A stretch of 64,000 nucleotides of DNA from Pseudomonas monteilii NBRC 103158 = DSM 14164 (lineage in GTDB: Bacteria; Pseudomonadota; Gammaproteobacteria; Pseudomonadales; Pseudomonadaceae). This document shows positions 22,801 to 26,985 of the stretch, one piece after another; positions within the stretch are counted from its first letter, which is position 1; each line of letters begins with the position of its first letter. A model generated the notes under the pieces. The model did no database searches. It saw only the letters and a program-made list of their open reading frames with translations, and was not told the DNA's origin. The stretch covers positions 1 through 64,000 of the forward strand of contig NZ_BBIS01000003.1 of the NCBI RefSeq assembly GCF_000730605.1, read 5' to 3'. The translations under genes and the position numbers were made by a program.

Positions 22801-23849
22801 CCAGTGAGGGTTACGCCGCTGGCAAGGGCGAGGTTGGTGGGCTGGTCTGGGGCGGTCGTATCAGGTGTCTCGACGTCTGGTGCTGCAATACTGGCCGAAG
22901 GCGAGGTGTTGCCGGCTGCGTCCTTGGTGCTGACCTCCAAAGCCTGGCCTTCGGTCTGTGGCGGTTGCAGGGTGATGCTGAACTGGCCGTCTGCACCGGC
23001 CACGGCTGAGCCCAGCAGCACCCCGTCGGCACCCCGCACCGAAACCGTAGAGCCTGGTTCTGCACGGCCGGTGAGGGTGGTGCCCTGTTCATTGATGGCA
23101 AGGTCGGTAGGTGCCAGCGGCGCAGTCACATCCGGGGCGGTGACTGTGCCAGGCGTGGAGACGTTGCCGGCGCCATCGGTCAGAGTGACTTCAAGGTTTT
23201 CGCTGTTGATTTGCGGCGGGTTCAACGTCACGTCGAAGGTGCCGTCGGCACCCACGGTGCCGCTGCCGATCAGGTTGCCGGCAGCATCACGGATGCTCAC
23301 TGTAGTGCCTGCTTCACCACGGCCGGTCAGGCGCAGGCCATCCGGTGACACCAGCAGGTCGATGGGCGTGGCCGGTGCGGTGGTATCGGGGTCCGAACCG
23401 CCACCGCTGCTACCGCCGCCTCCGTTGTCGGCTGCCGCCGCAGCGCCACCGATGCCAAGCAGGCTGAGCCCGGCAATCGCCCAGGTCGGCATGGCGCTAC
23501 CGGCAGTGCCGATACCCGCGACCAGTTCGTCCAGCGAGTTCACATCCTCGAAGGTGAAACCGGTGAACGCCGTAGCGTCGTACTGCGCGTGCCACAGGGT
23601 GCCGTCTTCACCGACGAAGACAATGTCGCTGCCGACCCCTGCCTGGTCCACGGCGAAGAAGTTGCCGATGGTGACCTTTTCACCCGATTTCAGGGTGATG
23701 ATCAGGTCTTGCCCACGTTGGGTAACAGTGGCGACCTTGTCGGGGGCCACCGGCATCTGCACTACGCCTGGCCCTTTCAGGTTGATATTGCCCCAGGCGC
23801 TCTGAGTGGCGACTTCGGTTTGCTTATCGGCGACGACGATGTTGTCCAT
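4896..23849 (-). CDS. lapF: Giant repeat-rich surface adhesin LapF
   Basis: This is a biofilm-matrix adhesin secreted by a type I system; LapF of P. putida (about 6,300 residues) mediates cell-cell contacts during biofilm maturation. The ATG at 23849, preceded by AGGGAG, gives about 6,317 residues; a longer frame to 23912 lacks such a site. Residues 1-150 form a Bap-type prefix domain ending in a hydrophobic stretch, an alanine run and a Gly/Ser linker. Residues about 155-5622 are Ig-like repeats of 84-90 residues, each with a core like LSGRGEPGATVEVRD and ending DAAGN. The last 690 residues hold two related YGTLxxxADGSYTYT modules, an RTX-like GTDGNDHLDG...GGAGDDTL stretch (about 5180-5345) that should bind calcium, and a C-terminal segment likely to be the secretion signal. 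I noticed no cysteine. No TAAG-type LapG cleavage site is obvious in the N-terminal module. Confidence 0.95.
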   Translation of the reverse strand: MDNIVVADKQTEVATQSAWGNINLKGPGVVQMPVAPDKVATVTQRGQDLIITLKSGEKVTIGNFFAVDQAGVGSDIVFVGEDGTLWHAQYDATAFTGFTFEDVNSLDELVAGIGTAGSAMPTWAIAGLSLLGIGGAAAAADNGGGGSSGGGSDPDTTAPATPIDLLVSPDGLRLTGRGEAGTTVSIRDAAGNLIGSGTVGADGTFDVTLNPPQINSENLEVTLTDGAGNVSTPGTVTAPDVTAPLAPTDLAINEQGTTLTGRAEPGSTVSVRGADGVLLGSAVAGADGQFSITLQPPQTEGQALEVSTKDAAGNTSPSASIAAPDVETPDTTAPDQPTNLALASGVTLTGRGEPGATVQVRDAAGNIIGTGLVGADGLFSVTLSPAQANGEALDIRLVDAAGNSSIPLEFTAPDITRPSAVSDIAVGSGGLALSGRGEPGATVEVRDANGTVIGTGVVGANGTFLINLDPAVQPGDQLSLVQTDPSGNTSVALEYDVPLTTAPDSPSNLVIDADGTTLTGTAPAGTRVEVHDANGTLIGSAIANADGTFSIELNPAQANGELLDVVAIDDSGISSLPAQITAPDITAPVAPSELAVNADGTVVTGRAEPGSTVRIVAADGTELGTAVVGPTGVFSINLNPPQIDGEVLQATATDAAGNTSTASSVTAPDIDGVDTTPPAVPTDLVIGVAGSQLSGRGEAGTTVQVRDAAGNLLATGTVGPDGTFVVSLSPAVIDGSTLQVTLTDAAGNVSPSGAVTSADLLPPAQPTDLALADGVTFTGRGEPGATVQVRDAAGTIIGTGVVGADGLFSVTLNPAQANGEALDVRLVDAAGNTSAPLQFDAPDITPPAAVSNIAVGSGGLALSGRGEPGATVEVRDANGTVIGTGVVGANGTFLIDLDPAVQPGDQLSLVQTDPSGNASVALEYDVPLTTAPDSPSNLVIDADGTTLTGSAPAGTRVEVHDANGTLIGSAIANADGTFSIELNPPQANGELLDVVAIDDSGVSSLPAQITAPDITAPAAPTELAVSADGTVLTGRAEPDSTVRIVAADGTELGTAVVGPTGVLSINLNPPQVDGEVLQATATDAAGNTSTASSVTAPDIDGVDTTPPAVPTDLVIGVAGSQLSGRGEAGTTVQVRDAAGNLLATGTVGPDGTFVVSLSPAVIDGSTLQVTLTDAAGNVSQPGSVTSADLLPPAQPTDLALADGVTFTGRGEPGATVQVRDAAGTIIGTGVVGADGLFSVTLNPAQANGEALDVRLVDAAGNTSAPLQFDAPDITPPAAVSNIAVASGGLALSGRGEPGATVEVRDANGTVIGTGVVGANGTFLINLDPAVQPGDQLGLVQTDPSGNASVALEYDVPLTTAPDSPSNLVIDADGTTLTGSAPAGTRVEVHDANGTLIGSAIANADGTFSIELNPAQANGELLDVVAIDDSGISSLPAQITAPDITAPVAPSELAVSADGTVLTGRAEPGSTVRIVAADGTELGTAVVGPTGVFSINLNPPQMDGEVLQATATDAAGNTSTASSVTAPDIDGVDTTPPAVPTDLVIGVAGSQLSGRGEAGTTVQVRDAAGNLLATGTVGPDGTFVVSLSPAVIDGSTLQVTLTDAAGNVSQPGSVTSADLLPPAQPTDLALADGVTFTGRGEPGATVQVRDAAGTIIGTGVVGADGLFSVTLNPAQANGEALDVRLVDAAGNTSAPLQFDAPDITPPAAVSNIVVGNGGQALSGRGEAGATVEVRDANGTVIGTGVVGANGTFLIDLDPAAQPGEQLSLVQTDPSGNASEALQFEVPVTTAPASPSDLVFAEDGTSISGTAPAGTRVEVHDANGTLIGSIVAGPDGSFTVVLAPAQANGELLDVVAVDDAGVSSLPTQITAPDITAPVAPSELAVSADGTVLTGRAEPGSTVRVLAADGTTVLGSVVVGATGSFSITLSPPQVDGEVLQVTATDAAGNTSTAGSVTAPDIDGGDITPPDAPTNLVVGLAGSQLSGRGEAGTTVQVRDAAGTVLATGTVSPDGTFAVTLAPAVNNGSTLQVTLTDAAGNVSQPGSVTSPDLQAPAQPTDLALAEGVTFTGRGEPGATVQVRNSAGTVIGTGLVNADGTFSVTLFPAQANGEALDVRVVDAAGNSSAPLQFDAPDITPPAVVSNVVVGASGLVLSGRGEAGATVEVRDAGGTVIGTATVGANGTFTVNLDPAAQPGAVLSLVQTDPSGNASEALQYEVPLTTAPDSPSGLVVAADGTSLTGSAPVGSRVEVRDGNGILVGSVVVGGDGTFTVILNPAQANGELLDVVAIDGTGASSLPVQVSAPDITAPAAPSELAINANGTVVTGRAEVGSTVRVLAADGTTVLGTAVVGATGSFSITLTPAQVDGEVLQVTATDAAGNASGAAGVTAPDIDGVDTTPPLAPTNLVIGLAGGQLSGRGETGATVLVRDAQGNVLASGTVNPDGTFQIALTPPVNDGSTLQVVLTDAAGNASTPGTVASPDLQSPAQPTGLDLASGVTLTGSGEPGATVQVRDTSGTVIGTGVVNPNGSFSVTLSPAQANGEVLDIRLVDAAGNTSTPLQFNAPDITPPAQVSNIVVGADGLTLSGRGEAGATVEVRDTNGTLIGTGTVTVNGTFVLDLDPAALPGERLSLVQTDPSGNASQALTFDVPLVTTPASPSDLVFAADGTSISGSAPVGSRVEVHDANGNLVGSIVVGAGGTFTVVLTPAQANGQLLDVIAIDTNGASSLPTQVTAPDITAPAAPSELAVSADGSAVTGRAEAGSTVRVLAADGTTLLGSVVVGASGAFSIGLTPPQVAGEQLQVTATDAAGNASTAGTVTAPVIDNGGDTTPPAPATNLVISADGRTVSGRGEVGATVKVLDDQGQVLVSGTVQPDGSFNVQLPTPVVDGSSLQVTLTDAAGNVSTPGPLTAPDLVAPLQPTGLVLTNGDTLTGTAEGGARVEVKDGLGNLIGSAIAQPDGSFSLTLNPPQANGETLSITVTDATGNTSVPLSYVAPDITAPTLVTDVVAADGSLAVSGRGEPGATVEVRDAQGTVLGTGTVAPNGTFVVDLETPLAAGETLVLVQTDAAGNTSVGLSVTVADAPLPESPSGVVVSADGASVSGTAPTGTQVQVRDAQGNVLGSAQAGPDGSFTIGLTPAQANGETLDVVAVDGAGNASLPTQVTAPDITPPNEASQLQLSADGSLLTGRGEPGTTVQVISAQGVVLGNAQVGADGVISVVLNPPQTDGQELDVVLRDAAGNTSTATVIAPDLDGPLQPSGMAIDTAGIHLTGQGQSGSIVTVRDANGNVLGTAIVGADGKFDVTLNAPQRNGESLSVEATDNLGNSAGPVSFTAPDSTPPQAVTNPTIDGTGTTVTGSGEPGATVTVRGPDGSVLGSAVAGPNGAFEIILTPPQTNGQALTVEQRDPTGNLSAAADLPAPDTELPATPTGLTLSGDGRTITGSGEPGAQVSVTNTAGTVLGTATVQPDGSFLVSIDPPQLNGQTLSVTQADSAGNDSPAGTVTAPDLEAPLPAQGLGLDPTGTLLSGQGEAGTTVEVRNAAGDLLGTIQVEPDGTFEVPLAPAQTNGEVLSVVLIDGDGNASPSASFTADDSSAPTAPGSLTITPGGNAIQGTGETGSTVEVRLTDGTLVGTIVVPAGGSFTVPLSPAQLDGQSLNVTLTDTAGNVSLPGQINAPDITPPAVPTGVLVSPDGSTVTGNAPGANSVSVDDGNGNVVVVAVNPDGSFSVPLDTPLTNGQTVTVVVTDAAGNDSAPVSVNAPDTTDPDAATGLTVSPDGSTVGGSAEPGSTVEIRNQDGSGVRGTITVGPDGTFVVDVAPPLATGETVDVVVIDPAGNESSEVPLAGPTGTEVATPSALSISADGFLLTGLGTVGSLITVTSGGTTLGTATVGSDGTFRVFFQNAQLNAQILQVSAKATVDGQPSVPAIVVANDTTAPNAPTQVVLNATGSTLTGQGEVGATVRVTDAQGNLLGTAPVGSNGLFSIDFSPAVANGQNLIVTQADAAGNVSLAATLQAPDLQAPLAASNLSLNSAATVLSGQGEAGATVTVRDASGAILATGTVNQSGQFQITLPSAQTSGSALQVTLSDAAGNISGPASLTTPDRMPPAAITNPELSQDGRQLSGSGEVGATVQVRNAAGALLGTATVGADGRFTVTFDTPQATGQAIGVTQVDAAGNTSPAVNVATPDLTPPAPLTNVVLNNNGLTLTGLGEAGATVTVRGPDGTIIGTGLVAANGSFTLTLNSAQLNAQHLSVTQTDAGNNTSAAVAVTAPDFTPPAAPTALALAATGLQLSGNAEAGSTVTVRDASGNVLGTATTGSNGTFQLTLNSAQTNGQTLQVTATDAAGNVSPAAPYTAADTTPPAAVTNLAVSASGTTLTGNGEAGATVTVRAPDNTVLGTATVGADGHFSVTLSPAAITGESLSVVQADAAQNVSPAQNVTAPGLLAPATPDNLVLAADGLSVTGTATVGSTVKVYGPNGVLLGSSPVANDGTFTVNLSSAQANGERLEVSATGSDGAVSLPATLQAPDTTAPQPLTNLVLSNDGLILTGRGEPGATVTVIGEGGIDLGTAVVDASGNFSVNLSAAQINGEQLSASQSDVAGNESNSVSLTAPDRVAPDAAGNLAFDGGGSLLNGTGETGAAVRVLAADGTVLGNATVRADGTFQVNLASPQANGQQVQVVLTDAAGNQSAASAITAPDTTAPAAPTALAISSDGVTITGRGEVGALVTVTNPAGQPIGSATVDASGYFTITLSPALGNAELLSFTQADATGNVSAVATLQTPDFTPPAPLTAVVINADGSVVSGLGEAGATVTVSNAAGTVLGTGTVLADGTFRVELSPAQINHQVLSVQQADPPGNISLPVTVQAPDYTPPAAATGLQLSVAGDELGGVGEADATVRVYVGTTQIGTAVVAANGTFVVELDTPQLNGQLLQVTLTDSSGNVSTVSTVTALDITPPATVIASLNDSGTQLIGTAEAGTRVTVVNNNGDLLGQVTVDPDGTFVLDLNNPQINGQVLTVIAQDATGNPSAPLQVTAPDLTAPVQPGNLLLNPAGTSMTGTAEAGSTITVRGPDNSLVGTVVVGGNGEFTVAINPAQNNGQLLTVVSTDAAGNASIPASYQTNDTSPPAVVTNLAIDNTYSSLTGRGEANATVTVRIGGPTGTVIGTGLVDAAGNFQINLSPTPGSAALLSVSQSDGTNTSGAVTYTTPLVPPPEPPTNAILGSDGLTLTGTAAAGASIRVYDAAGNLIGSGSANIGTGSFSITLNAAQLNGQHISVTAVSLLGGESQPVFLQAADITPPANPVVTSLSANGLVLTGTGEAGATVTVRDASNNVLGTALVNGGGVFTVNLNAAQLNGQVLGVSQTDAAGNASGSTSYTAVDVQPPAVPTNVAINGTGTVLTGNGEAGATVTVQGPNGQVGTGVVQANGTFSITLTSPQNDGQLLVVRQTDAAGNLSASTSLTAPDTTPPAAPVAVINANGTLVSGSGQVGSTVTVRNNAGTVLGTATVGTNGLFVVSLAAAQIDNQALSVTLTDSAGNVSTGTALTAPDLTPPAVAGNLQISADGSTLTGTGEAGATVTVRSASGTVLQTATVQPNGSFTVTLSPPQDNGQVLSVGLTDPRGNVSGNVTITAPDVDANAPVIASDNLATATVSLVPVTATKTYTDSFTTLLSGFTKTYTWTVAAGTTADPILTLTTNSVLALLNNSTFTLQVKDATGAWVTLATGNTQGLLDLIVLPLGLQVDIGTLQAGDYRLTVGSGGIGLITNVTTSLDITATSLTEFTGTGTATTGNVITDVGTDGTVDAHGPDSAAVLQVFKDGSYVAAGSATTVQGLYGTLVIRADGSYTYTPNGSPSSVGKVDVFSYQLVHANGLSDSANLYVRIDSPQATEVWSDINYGAPATVVDAVNDVGFSHLTLVNRVDTSSSSLGTLSLPVIGTRQATYTTAVAADTTANLQVVVNSTNLLSLLNGTTIELLKLNPATGQYVLVQSVPGSSLVSLLGGGAAYTFQNQGTGTYHIRVTAGGIGLLSSITTSVNATTTHLTEFVVSSATTATGNLLADDTVGSALTVLSVLTAANTYTIPGYNGVSVAGTYGTLLVHADGSYTYTLNSGLTSTAVGQQDTFTYELTHPNGTTDTATLTINLDNAAGLTSTMSLLSDTGDEGVALASVAASASTEVIAGTDGNDHLDGSQGGHITLQGGAGDDTLVVVDQNFASVEGGTGTDTLLWGGGDASIDLGNLADRVHDIEVIDLNDTSAVALTLNLADVVAITEIGNDTLIIKGDDKDTVHMTDNWTLAGTQTADGIDYNQYTAQEDPSHHLWVQNGIHVV
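6975..23387 (-). repeat. Tandem Ig-like domain repeats in lapF
   Basis: A run of roughly 64 imperfect repeats (estimated from about 5,470 residues divided by about 86 each) fills most of lapF. Units start with a PDxTxP motif, carry LxGxGExGxxVxVRD and NGxxLxVxxTDAAGN motifs, and have no cysteine. Divergence between units is substantial toward the C-terminus and low near the N-terminus. Confidence 0.93.
14871..22604 (-). repeat. Five-domain super-repeat of 1287-1293 bp inside lapF
   Basis: The anchor GATATCC/GATGTC with its flanks recurs at 14871, 16164, 17454, 18744, 20031, 21318 and 22605, that is at steps of 1293, 1290, 1290, 1287, 1287 and 1287 bp. Each step holds five Ig-like units in fixed order, recognisable on the protein as the APAGTRVEVHD, APSELAVSADG, VPTDLVIGVAG, QPTDLALADGV and VSNIAVGSGG types. 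The three steps from 18744 to 22604 are nearly identical over long stretches, the older ones less so. Confidence 0.88.
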
Positions 23850-23879
23850 GAACGCTCCCTGCTGGTATCCGGATCCCCC

Positions 23880-23898
23880 GGCCCGAACCGTTCGGGCC
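23880..23898 (-). promoter_or_regulatory. Hairpin in the lapF 5' leader
   Basis: GGCCCGAA and TTCGGGCC form a perfect 8-bp stem with a 3-nt loop about 30 nt upstream of the lapF ATG. Between the stem and the ATG the minus strand carries several GGA triplets, including the one in the AGGGAG ribosome site. That resembles RsmA/E-type targets, but the link is inference. Confidence 0.45.
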
Positions 23899-23975
23899 AC
23901 AACCTGCGTCACGGAGCCCTTGCGGGGGCGTTACACGCAGTCTCGACCAGGCAGTCGAAATTCGGGTGGTTAGGG

Positions 23976-23983
23976 AGATATAG
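23976..23983 (-). promoter_or_regulatory. lapF: Candidate lapF promoter -10 element
   Basis: The minus strand reads CTATATCT, close to the RpoS-type extended -10 CTATACT, about 127 bp upstream of the lapF ATG. No good -35 precedes it, which would suit a stationary-phase promoter. lapF of P. putida is known to depend on RpoS; this particular site is a guess. Confidence 0.35.
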
Positions 23984-24039
23984 CAGCCAGGCGGGAAGCA
24001 ACCAGATGGCTTTCTGGGTTAATCCTTTTGTACTGAACC

Positions 24040-25596
24040 TCAGCGAAGCCCCAGCCGGCGGGCCAGCCGGCTCAGGTTTGCGCGGTCCAGGCCCAGCTCG
24101 CGGGCCGCTGCCGCCCAATTATCCTGGTGCCGTTGCAGGCAGGCTTCGATCACTTGGCGCTGGTAGAGGTCGACCGCTTCGCGCAGGCCGCCTTCAGGCA
24201 ATGTTGTCAGTGGGGCAGGGGCTGCGGGGGAGGGGAGTGCGTCTGGGGTTACGCGCACCGCGCGCAGGTCCAGGTCGACGGCTTCAAGCGTGAGAATGCG
24301 TGGCCGATCGGGGTGCTGGCCCAGTGCTTTTAGGGCCGAGCGGCCGATCAGGTGTTCCAGTTCGCGCACATTGCCTGGCCACTCATAGGCCAGTAGCGCG
24401 GCCTGGGCTTCGCTACTCAGGCGCAGGCTGTTCAGGCCCAGGCGTGAACGGTTCTGTTCGAGGAAGTAGCCAGCTAATAACAATACATCTCGCCCACGTT
24501 CGCGTAAGGGCGGTACGTGCAACGGGTACACGCTGAGGCGGTGATAGAAGTCGGCGCGGAAGTTGCCATTGCGTACTTCTGCGGCCAGGTCACGGTTGGT
24601 GGCGGCGATCAGGCGCACGTCCACACGGTGCTCGCGGTCCGAGCCCAGGCGTTGCAGTTGGCCGCTTTGCAGCACACGCAACAGTTTGGCTTGCACCGTT
24701 AGCGGCAGTTCGCCCACTTCGTCGAGGAATAACGTGCCGCCGTTGGCCAGCTCGAACTTGCCCCGGCGCTCGCCGTGCGCGCCAGTGAAGGCACCGCGTA
24801 CATGGCCGAAGAGTTCGCTTTCCACCAAGGTATCGGGCAGGGCGGCGCAGTTGAGGCTGACCAGTGGCTTGTCGGCCCGGTTGCTGGCCTGGTGCAGCGC
24901 CTGGGCCACCAGTTCCTTGCCAACGCCCGTTTCGCCAGTGATCAGAACAGTCAGGTCGCTGCCCCCGACCAGGCGGATTTCCTCCACCAAGCGCTTATGC
25001 GCCGGGCTCTGGCCAATCAGTTCTTTATCCTGGCCGCTGGCTTGGCGGTAGATTTCGGCCCGCAGGTGTTCGTCTTCGGCGCGCAAAGCCAGGTGCTCAA
25101 TGCGTTCGGCCACGGTAACAGTAGCGGCGGCCAGGCTGGCGAAGGCTTGCAGGGCATCCAGCTCCAGGCTCTGGAACTGCCCGGGGGTGAGGGCATCGAG
25201 GGTGACCAGGCCCCAGGGGCGCTCATCAACCATCAACGGGCAACCCATGCAGTCGTGCACTTGCAGGTCGGCATCGGGGGCGTTGACCAGGCCATCGTAA
25301 GGGTCGGGCAGTTCGGAGTCGCTGGCGAAACGAGTGGGCTCCGGGCGGCTGAGCAGTATCTGGAAGCGCGGGTGCTCGCTGACCCGAAAGCGCCGGCCCA
25401 AGGTGTCAGGGCTCAGGCCATCCACCGCCAGCGGCACCAGCCATTCACCATCCAGGCGCAGCAGTGCGGCGGCATCGCACGGCAGTAGCCCGCGCATGGC
25501 TTGCAGCAAGCGGCGGTAGCGCTCCTGGTCGGGCAAGTCGCGGGAGAGGTCGCTGACCAGGGGCAGCAGGGTGGTGAGCAAGGGCTTTGCGGTCAT
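24040..25596 (-). CDS. norR: Nitric-oxide-responsive sigma-54 activator NorR
   Basis: This 518-residue bacterial enhancer-binding protein should activate hmp when its iron centre binds NO. It has an N-terminal GAF domain with the DSELPDPYDG motif at about 93-102 that is typical of NorR iron-NO sensors, an AAA+ domain with Walker A GETGVGKE (about 220) and the sigma-54 contact loop GAFTGA (about 270), and a C-terminal Fis-type helix-turn-helix (ARELGLDRANLSRLARRLG). It is transcribed away from hmp across a 154-bp region with three GT-N7-AC operators; the first overlaps its own start codon, which suggests autoregulation. lapF follows 190 bp downstream on the same strand. Confidence 0.92.
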   Translation of the reverse strand: MTAKPLLTTLLPLVSDLSRDLPDQERYRRLLQAMRGLLPCDAAALLRLDGEWLVPLAVDGLSPDTLGRRFRVSEHPRFQILLSRPEPTRFASDSELPDPYDGLVNAPDADLQVHDCMGCPLMVDERPWGLVTLDALTPGQFQSLELDALQAFASLAAATVTVAERIEHLALRAEDEHLRAEIYRQASGQDKELIGQSPAHKRLVEEIRLVGGSDLTVLITGETGVGKELVAQALHQASNRADKPLVSLNCAALPDTLVESELFGHVRGAFTGAHGERRGKFELANGGTLFLDEVGELPLTVQAKLLRVLQSGQLQRLGSDREHRVDVRLIAATNRDLAAEVRNGNFRADFYHRLSVYPLHVPPLRERGRDVLLLAGYFLEQNRSRLGLNSLRLSSEAQAALLAYEWPGNVRELEHLIGRSALKALGQHPDRPRILTLEAVDLDLRAVRVTPDALPSPAAPAPLTTLPEGGLREAVDLYQRQVIEACLQRHQDNWAAAARELGLDRANLSRLARRLGLR

Positions 25597-25647
25597 AAAG
25601 ACTCCTATGGGTCGATATGACTATACGACGAGGTGGGTCGTTTTGAC
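25592..25647 (+). promoter_or_regulatory. Three NorR-type operators between norR and hmp
   Basis: Three matches to the NorR core GT-N7-AC occur in a row: GTCATAAAGAC at 25592-25602, GTCGATATGAC at 25611-25621 and GTCGTTTTGAC at 25637-25647. Centres are 19 and 26 bp apart. Enterobacterial norVW also has three enhancer sites. They lie 40-110 bp upstream of the predicted -24 element, a normal place for sigma-54 enhancers. Confidence 0.75.
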
Positions 25648-25689
25648 ATGATTGGCGTCAACCCCCTGATTTTACTGGCGATAAAAGTT

Positions 25690-25703
25690 GGCACGATTGC
25701 TGA
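25690..25703 (+). promoter_or_regulatory. hmp: Candidate sigma-54 promoter of hmp
   Basis: TTGGCACGATTGCTGA places GG at 25690-25691 and GA at 25702-25703 with the 10-bp gap required between -24 and -12 elements. The -24 half (TGGCACG) is perfect; the -12 half has GA where GC is expected, so the promoter may be weak without activation. The start of transcription would fall near 25714. Confidence 0.6.
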
Positions 25704-25750
25704 AATACCCAAGGCAGTCATTTGAAGCCACAGGCTCAGGAGTTGTCGCA

Positions 25751-26929
25751 ATGCTCAATGCCGAACAACGTGCAATCATCAAGGCCACTGTACCCCTGCT
25801 GGAAAGCGGCGGCGAAGCGCTGACCACCCACTTTTACAAGATGATGCTCAGCGAGTACCCCGAGGTACGCCCACTGTTCAACCAGGCACACCAAGCCAGT
25901 GGCGACCAGCCTCGTGCGTTGGCCAACGGCGTGCTGATGTATGCGCGCCACATTGACCAACTGGAGCAGCTGGGGGGGCTGGTAGGGCAGATCATCAACA
26001 AGCACGTTGCCTTGCAGATTCTGCCGGAGCACTACCCGATCGTCGGCAGCTGCCTGCTGCGCGCCATCGAGGAAGTACTGGGTAAGGAAATCGCTACCCC
26101 TGCGGTGATCGATGCCTGGGGCGCGGCCTATGGCCAGCTGGCCGACATCCTGATTGGCGCTGAAGAAAGCCTCTATAAACAGAAGGAAGAAGCCGAGGGC
26201 GGCTGGCGTGGTACCCGCGAATTCCGCCTGGTACGCCGCGAGCAGGAAAGCAGCGAGATCGTTTCGTTCTACTTTGCCCCGGTGGATGGTAAACCGGTGC
26301 TCAAGGCCGAGCCTGGCCAGTACATCGGCCTGAAGCTGGGCATCGACGGTGCCGAGCAGCGCCGCAACTACTCGCTGTCGGCGCTGTGCGATGGCAGGGA
26401 GTACCGCATCAGCGTCAAGCGCGAGGTGGGCGGCAAGGTGTCCAACTACCTGCACGATGAGCTGGTGGTGGGCGATACCTTGCAACTGTTCCCGCCAGCG
26501 GGCGACTTCACCCTGGCGGCCAGTGACAAGCCGCTGGTGCTGATAAGCGGGGGCGTGGGTATTACCCCGACGCTGGCCATGTTGCAGGCGGCGCTGCAAA
26601 CCCAGCGCGAGGTGCATTTCATTCACTGTGCGCGTAACGGCGCGGTGCATGCCTTCCGTGAATGGGTCGATGGCCTGGCGGCGCGTCATCCGCAGCTCAA
26701 GCGCTTTTACTGCTATGCCGAGCCGGAGGGGGGCGCTGCGGCTGATGCCGTCGGCCTGCTGAATGAGGACCTGCTGGCCGAGTGGTTGCCGCAGGCGCGA
26801 GATGTGGATGCCTACTTCCTTGGGCCCAAGGGCTTCATGGCGACGGTGAAGCGCCAATTGAAGGGGCTGGGTGTGCCCGAGCAGCAGAGCCGCTACGAGT
26901 TCTTCGGGCCGGCGGCTGCCCTGGAGTGA
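25751..26929 (+). CDS. hmp: Flavohemoglobin (nitric oxide dioxygenase)
   Basis: Hmp converts NO plus O2 and NAD(P)H to nitrate in the cytoplasm. The 392-residue protein has a globin domain (1-140) with Tyr29, Gln53 and proximal His85 at the family positions, an FAD-binding domain with RNYS at 205-208, and an NAD-binding domain with GGVGITP. A frame extends upstream to 25688, but that would run through the promoter; ATG at 25751 is preceded by AGGAG with an 8-nt gap. Length agrees with the family (about 395). It is driven by NorR from the shared intergenic region and is followed at once by a REP element. Confidence 0.96.
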   Translation: MLNAEQRAIIKATVPLLESGGEALTTHFYKMMLSEYPEVRPLFNQAHQASGDQPRALANGVLMYARHIDQLEQLGGLVGQIINKHVALQILPEHYPIVGSCLLRAIEEVLGKEIATPAVIDAWGAAYGQLADILIGAEESLYKQKEEAEGGWRGTREFRLVRREQESSEIVSFYFAPVDGKPVLKAEPGQYIGLKLGIDGAEQRRNYSLSALCDGREYRISVKREVGGKVSNYLHDELVVGDTLQLFPPAGDFTLAASDKPLVLISGGVGITPTLAMLQAALQTQREVHFIHCARNGAVHAFREWVDGLAARHPQLKRFYCYAEPEGGAAADAVGLLNEDLLAEWLPQARDVDAYFLGPKGFMATVKRQLKGLGVPEQQSRYEFFGPAAALE

Positions 26930-26935
26930 TGTAGC

Positions 26936-26985
26936 GCCTGTACCAGCCTCTTCGCGGGCTTGCCCGCGAAAAGGCCGGTACAGGC
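26936..26985. repeat. REP-type inverted repeat after hmp
   Basis: Two 24-nt arms (26936-26959 and 26962-26985) pair with few mismatches around a TT loop; the core is TTCGCGGGC/GCCCGCGAA. This is the P. putida REP pattern found between genes. It may also end hmp transcription. Confidence 0.85.

Noticed and set aside
6975..23387. CRISPR array
   Set aside because: The repetition is in-frame protein repeats of about 250 bp without short identical repeats and unique spacers, and no cas genes are near.
25688..25750. Upstream TTG start for hmp
   Set aside because: It would begin inside the sigma-54 promoter. ATG 25751 has AGGAG and places the heme residues at the family positions.
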